Origin: Autumnicola psychrophila
Lineage (GTDB): Bacteria > Bacteroidota > Bacteroidia > Flavobacteriales > Flavobacteriaceae
Direction: 5' to 3'
Length of the DNA stretch: 64,000 nt
NCBI RefSeq assembly: GCF_031846645.1
Contig: NZ_JAVRHN010000012.1
Span: 52,884 to 116,883, forward strand
Position 1 is the first letter of the stretch, and each line of letters opens with the position of its first letter. The notes beneath the pieces were generated by a model. The model ran no database searches and was not told where the DNA came from. It saw only the letters and a program-made list of their open reading frames with translations. The position numbers and the translations under genes are program-made. Positions 62,433 through 64,000 of the stretch are shown in pieces.

Positions 62433-63497
62433 ATGATTCAAAAAATTCTGCTGCTACTCCTGCTGGTTTGCATAAGCTGTAGCGAGACTTCAAAAAAATT
62501 TCAAACTTTCACTACTCAAAATAATGCTTACAAATATTCCGGAAGAACTGAGAAAATAAATGATACTGCAGTTGCGCTTATAAATTCCGGCGCTTCAGTA
62601 AAAATGCAGGTTTCAGGAGATAGCGTTCAGATTTTCCTTAGTGGGGAAAATCAACAGCCATTTTTTGCAAATATCGAGCTGAATGGAAATTACCTGGGGC
62701 GTTTTAGAACCGACGAAACTATTAAAATTGATTTGCCGGATTCTGTCAGGAAAAATTCCCTGAGCATTTATAAAGCTACAGAAGCTACTACCGGTACGCT
62801 CTATTTTCACGGAATTGCGGCAGAAGAAGTAAGTACTCCGGAAATTGAAAATCGCCCAAAAATCGAGTTTATTGGTAATTCCATTACTTGCGGAATGGGA
62901 GCCGATACAGAAGAATATCCTTGCGATACCGGGGAATGGTATTTTCAGCATAACGCGTATCTCGCATATGGCCCAAGGGTCGCCCGGGCTCTAAATGCAG
63001 ATTTTGAATTATCCTGCGTTTCGGGATTGGGAATGTACCGCAACTGGAATGACGAAGATCAACCAGTAATGCCCGATGTTTATGAAAATCTTTACCTCAA
63101 TAACGACAATGCTAAAAAAGCTAAATTTAAGGAAGCTCCCGAGGTGGTAAGTATTGCCCTGGGCACCAACGATCTTTCCCTGGGCGATGGTGAGAAAGAA
63201 CGGGCAGATTTTAATCAGGGAAAATTCACCTCCAATTATATAAAGTTTGTAGAAATGATCTATAAAAAGTATCCGGAGGTGAAAATTGCCCTTTTAACCA
63301 GCCCTATGGTGAGCGGGGAAAACCATGAGCTGCTGCTGGAATCGCTTCAAAATGTAAAAGAAATTTTTCCTGAGAAGGAAATAAATATCTTTGAATTTGA
63401 CGCTGTAACCCCAAATGGCTGCGACTATCATCCAGATATTGAGGACCATGAGCTGATGGCAGAACAACTTATTCCGTTTTTTAAAGAACTACTTTAA
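62433..63497 (+). CDS. SGNH/GDSL-family lipoprotein esterase (CE2-like)
   Basis: A 354-residue lipoprotein: hydrophobic signal with ISC lipobox (Cys 16), a beta-sandwich domain (about 30-135) and an SGNH hydrolase domain (about 143-354). The latter has FIGNSITCG (Ser 150), ALGTNDLS, and a DYHP motif near residues 331-334 as the Asp-His pair. The two-domain layout matches carbohydrate esterase family 2, which removes acetyl groups from xylan and related glycans at the cell surface. A truncated esterase gene follows directly. Confidence 0.88.
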   Translation: MIQKILLLLLLVCISCSETSKKFQTFTTQNNAYKYSGRTEKINDTAVALINSGASVKMQVSGDSVQIFLSGENQQPFFANIELNGNYLGRFRTDETIKIDLPDSVRKNSLSIYKATEATTGTLYFHGIAAEEVSTPEIENRPKIEFIGNSITCGMGADTEEYPCDTGEWYFQHNAYLAYGPRVARALNADFELSCVSGLGMYRNWNDEDQPVMPDVYENLYLNNDNAKKAKFKEAPEVVSIALGTNDLSLGDGEKERADFNQGKFTSNYIKFVEMIYKKYPEVKIALLTSPMVSGENHELLLESLQNVKEIFPEKEINIFEFDAVTPNGCDYHPDIEDHELMAEQLIPFFKELL

Positions 63498-63518
63498 AAC
63501 AATTTCTAATGAAATTAA

Positions 63519-63683
63519 ATGCTGCATTTTCTCCTGCTTTTAATCCTGAGTAGTGCTCAAATTTTTGCAAATATCAGCCTTCCGCAAATATTTTCAGATA
63601 ATATGGTATTACAACGAAATGCCGAGGTGAAAAGCTGGGGATGGGCCAAGCCGGGTGAAAAGATCAAGCTAAGTACTAGCTAG
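63519..63683 (+). pseudogene. Truncated sialate O-acetylesterase (signal peptide and first strand only)
   Basis: A 54-residue frame from ATG CTG at 63519 encodes an intact signal peptide (FLLLLILSSAQIFAN), then ISLPQIFSDNMVLQRN and WGWAKPGEKI, the N-terminus of Bacteroidota sialate O-acetylesterases. It stops at a TAG after LSTS, where full-length proteins go on for about 450-600 residues. No further homologous coding is seen in the last 317 bases. It is 21 bases after the CE2-like gene, so the two once formed an operon. Confidence 0.78.
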
Positions 63684-64000
63684 TGTGATGAACAGCTTAA
63701 CACCAATTTGACAATTATCGACCCCTAAAAAAGAGCAAAGAGCGCTGCACTGCAGGAAATAATCGCCAGGAGTTTAATTTTCTGATCGGAAACTTTTAAT
63801 GAGCATCAAAATTTGGCAATTATCGGCATTAGACCTCACAGGTCTTTTCTTTCCTTTAATAACAAGCTAAAGATCAGCCTTAAATTGGGCAATTTTCGAC
63901 CTTCGGTGCTATACGATATAACCAGTCTTGTAATGGGCTTCGACAAGCTATTAGATTAGCAGAATAAATAATTCATTAAATTATATTGATTTTCTGAAGA
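63684..64000. repeat. Intergenic end of the window with three copies of the dispersed element
   Basis: Copies read TTGACAATTATCGACCCC (63708), TTGGCAATTATCGGCATT (63813) and TTGGGCAATTTTCGACCTT (63885). No gene is supported in this stretch. The copies follow the truncated esterase gene. Confidence 0.65.
63831..63849 (+). terminator. Intrinsic terminator beside the repeat cluster
   Basis: A six-base-pair stem (AGACCT / AGGTCT) with a three-base loop is followed by TTTTCTTT on the plus strand. It would end transcripts from the esterase genes. Confidence 0.62.

Noticed and set aside
63684..63930. Three similar short words at the right end, as a possible CRISPR array
   Set aside because: Units are only about 18 bases, differ from each other, and are unevenly spaced; no cas genes are present.

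Overview
The window is chromosomal DNA from a member of the Bacteroidota, almost certainly the Flavobacteriaceae (relatives of Gramella/Christiangramia, Salegentibacter, Salinimicrobium). The reasons are the low G+C, weak or absent Shine-Dalgarno sequences, promoters of the Bacteroidota type (TTG, 17-23 bp, TAnnTTTG), and gene sets typical of the family: the SpoIIM/DUF4129/DUF4350/MoxR/DUF58 cluster, a PadR-PspC operon and a SerB-SerA fusion. I see no rRNA, tRNA, CRISPR array, insertion sequence, prophage or origin.

Layout. 1-7768: the start of a Nudix gene running off the left edge, a divergent cyclophilin lipoprotein, an RDD protein, and a six-gene membrane/MoxR operon. 7873-16069: a secreted DUF2141 protein, OxyR (both peroxide-sensing cysteines present), several conserved small proteins, a DUF4870-PadR-PspC-small peptide operon, thioredoxin reductase and a TRIC-like channel. 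16220-25973: a 2-hydroxyacid dehydrogenase homologue lacking the catalytic residues, a three-gene biotin-dependent acyl-CoA carboxylase, small envelope proteins, and cytochrome bd oxidase followed by a metallo-beta-lactamase-fold protein. 26262-31960: a rhodanese and a TetR-ABC-HlyD-TolC export operon with a clear operator over its promoter. 31960-35400: a sparse zone with a Dabb protein, an internally deleted pseudogene and an MFS transporter.

35591-48525 is the most distinctive region: thirteen tightly packed minus-strand genes that look like one operon for a glycosylated product. It encodes UDP-xylose synthase, a TIGR04290-type methyltransferase, three consecutive CgeB-like glycosyltransferases, a GT4 glycosyltransferase, a Gfo/Idh/MocA oxidoreductase, a zinc alcohol dehydrogenase, a glycoside hydrolase-epimerase fusion, another epimerase and an SDR. 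It has no flippase, polymerase, priming transferase or exporter. Upstream (48904-52881) lie genes of a stress-protection flavour: a metallo-beta-lactamase-fold hydrolase, an FAD oxidoreductase with a Rieske domain, and two ferritin-like four-helix proteins. Together these are the best candidate for a poorly described system, possibly making a protective glycoside or glycolipid.

53148-64000: the SbcCD nuclease, a hemolysin III homologue, the SerB-SerA fusion, an SDR/epimerase pair, a CE2-like esterase lipoprotein and a truncated sialate O-acetylesterase. A short dispersed intergenic element (core close to TTGGCAATTATCGAC) recurs, including a 22-bp perfect hairpin at 21479-21534 and three copies beside the truncated esterase. 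All calls come from reading the sequence; no database search was possible.
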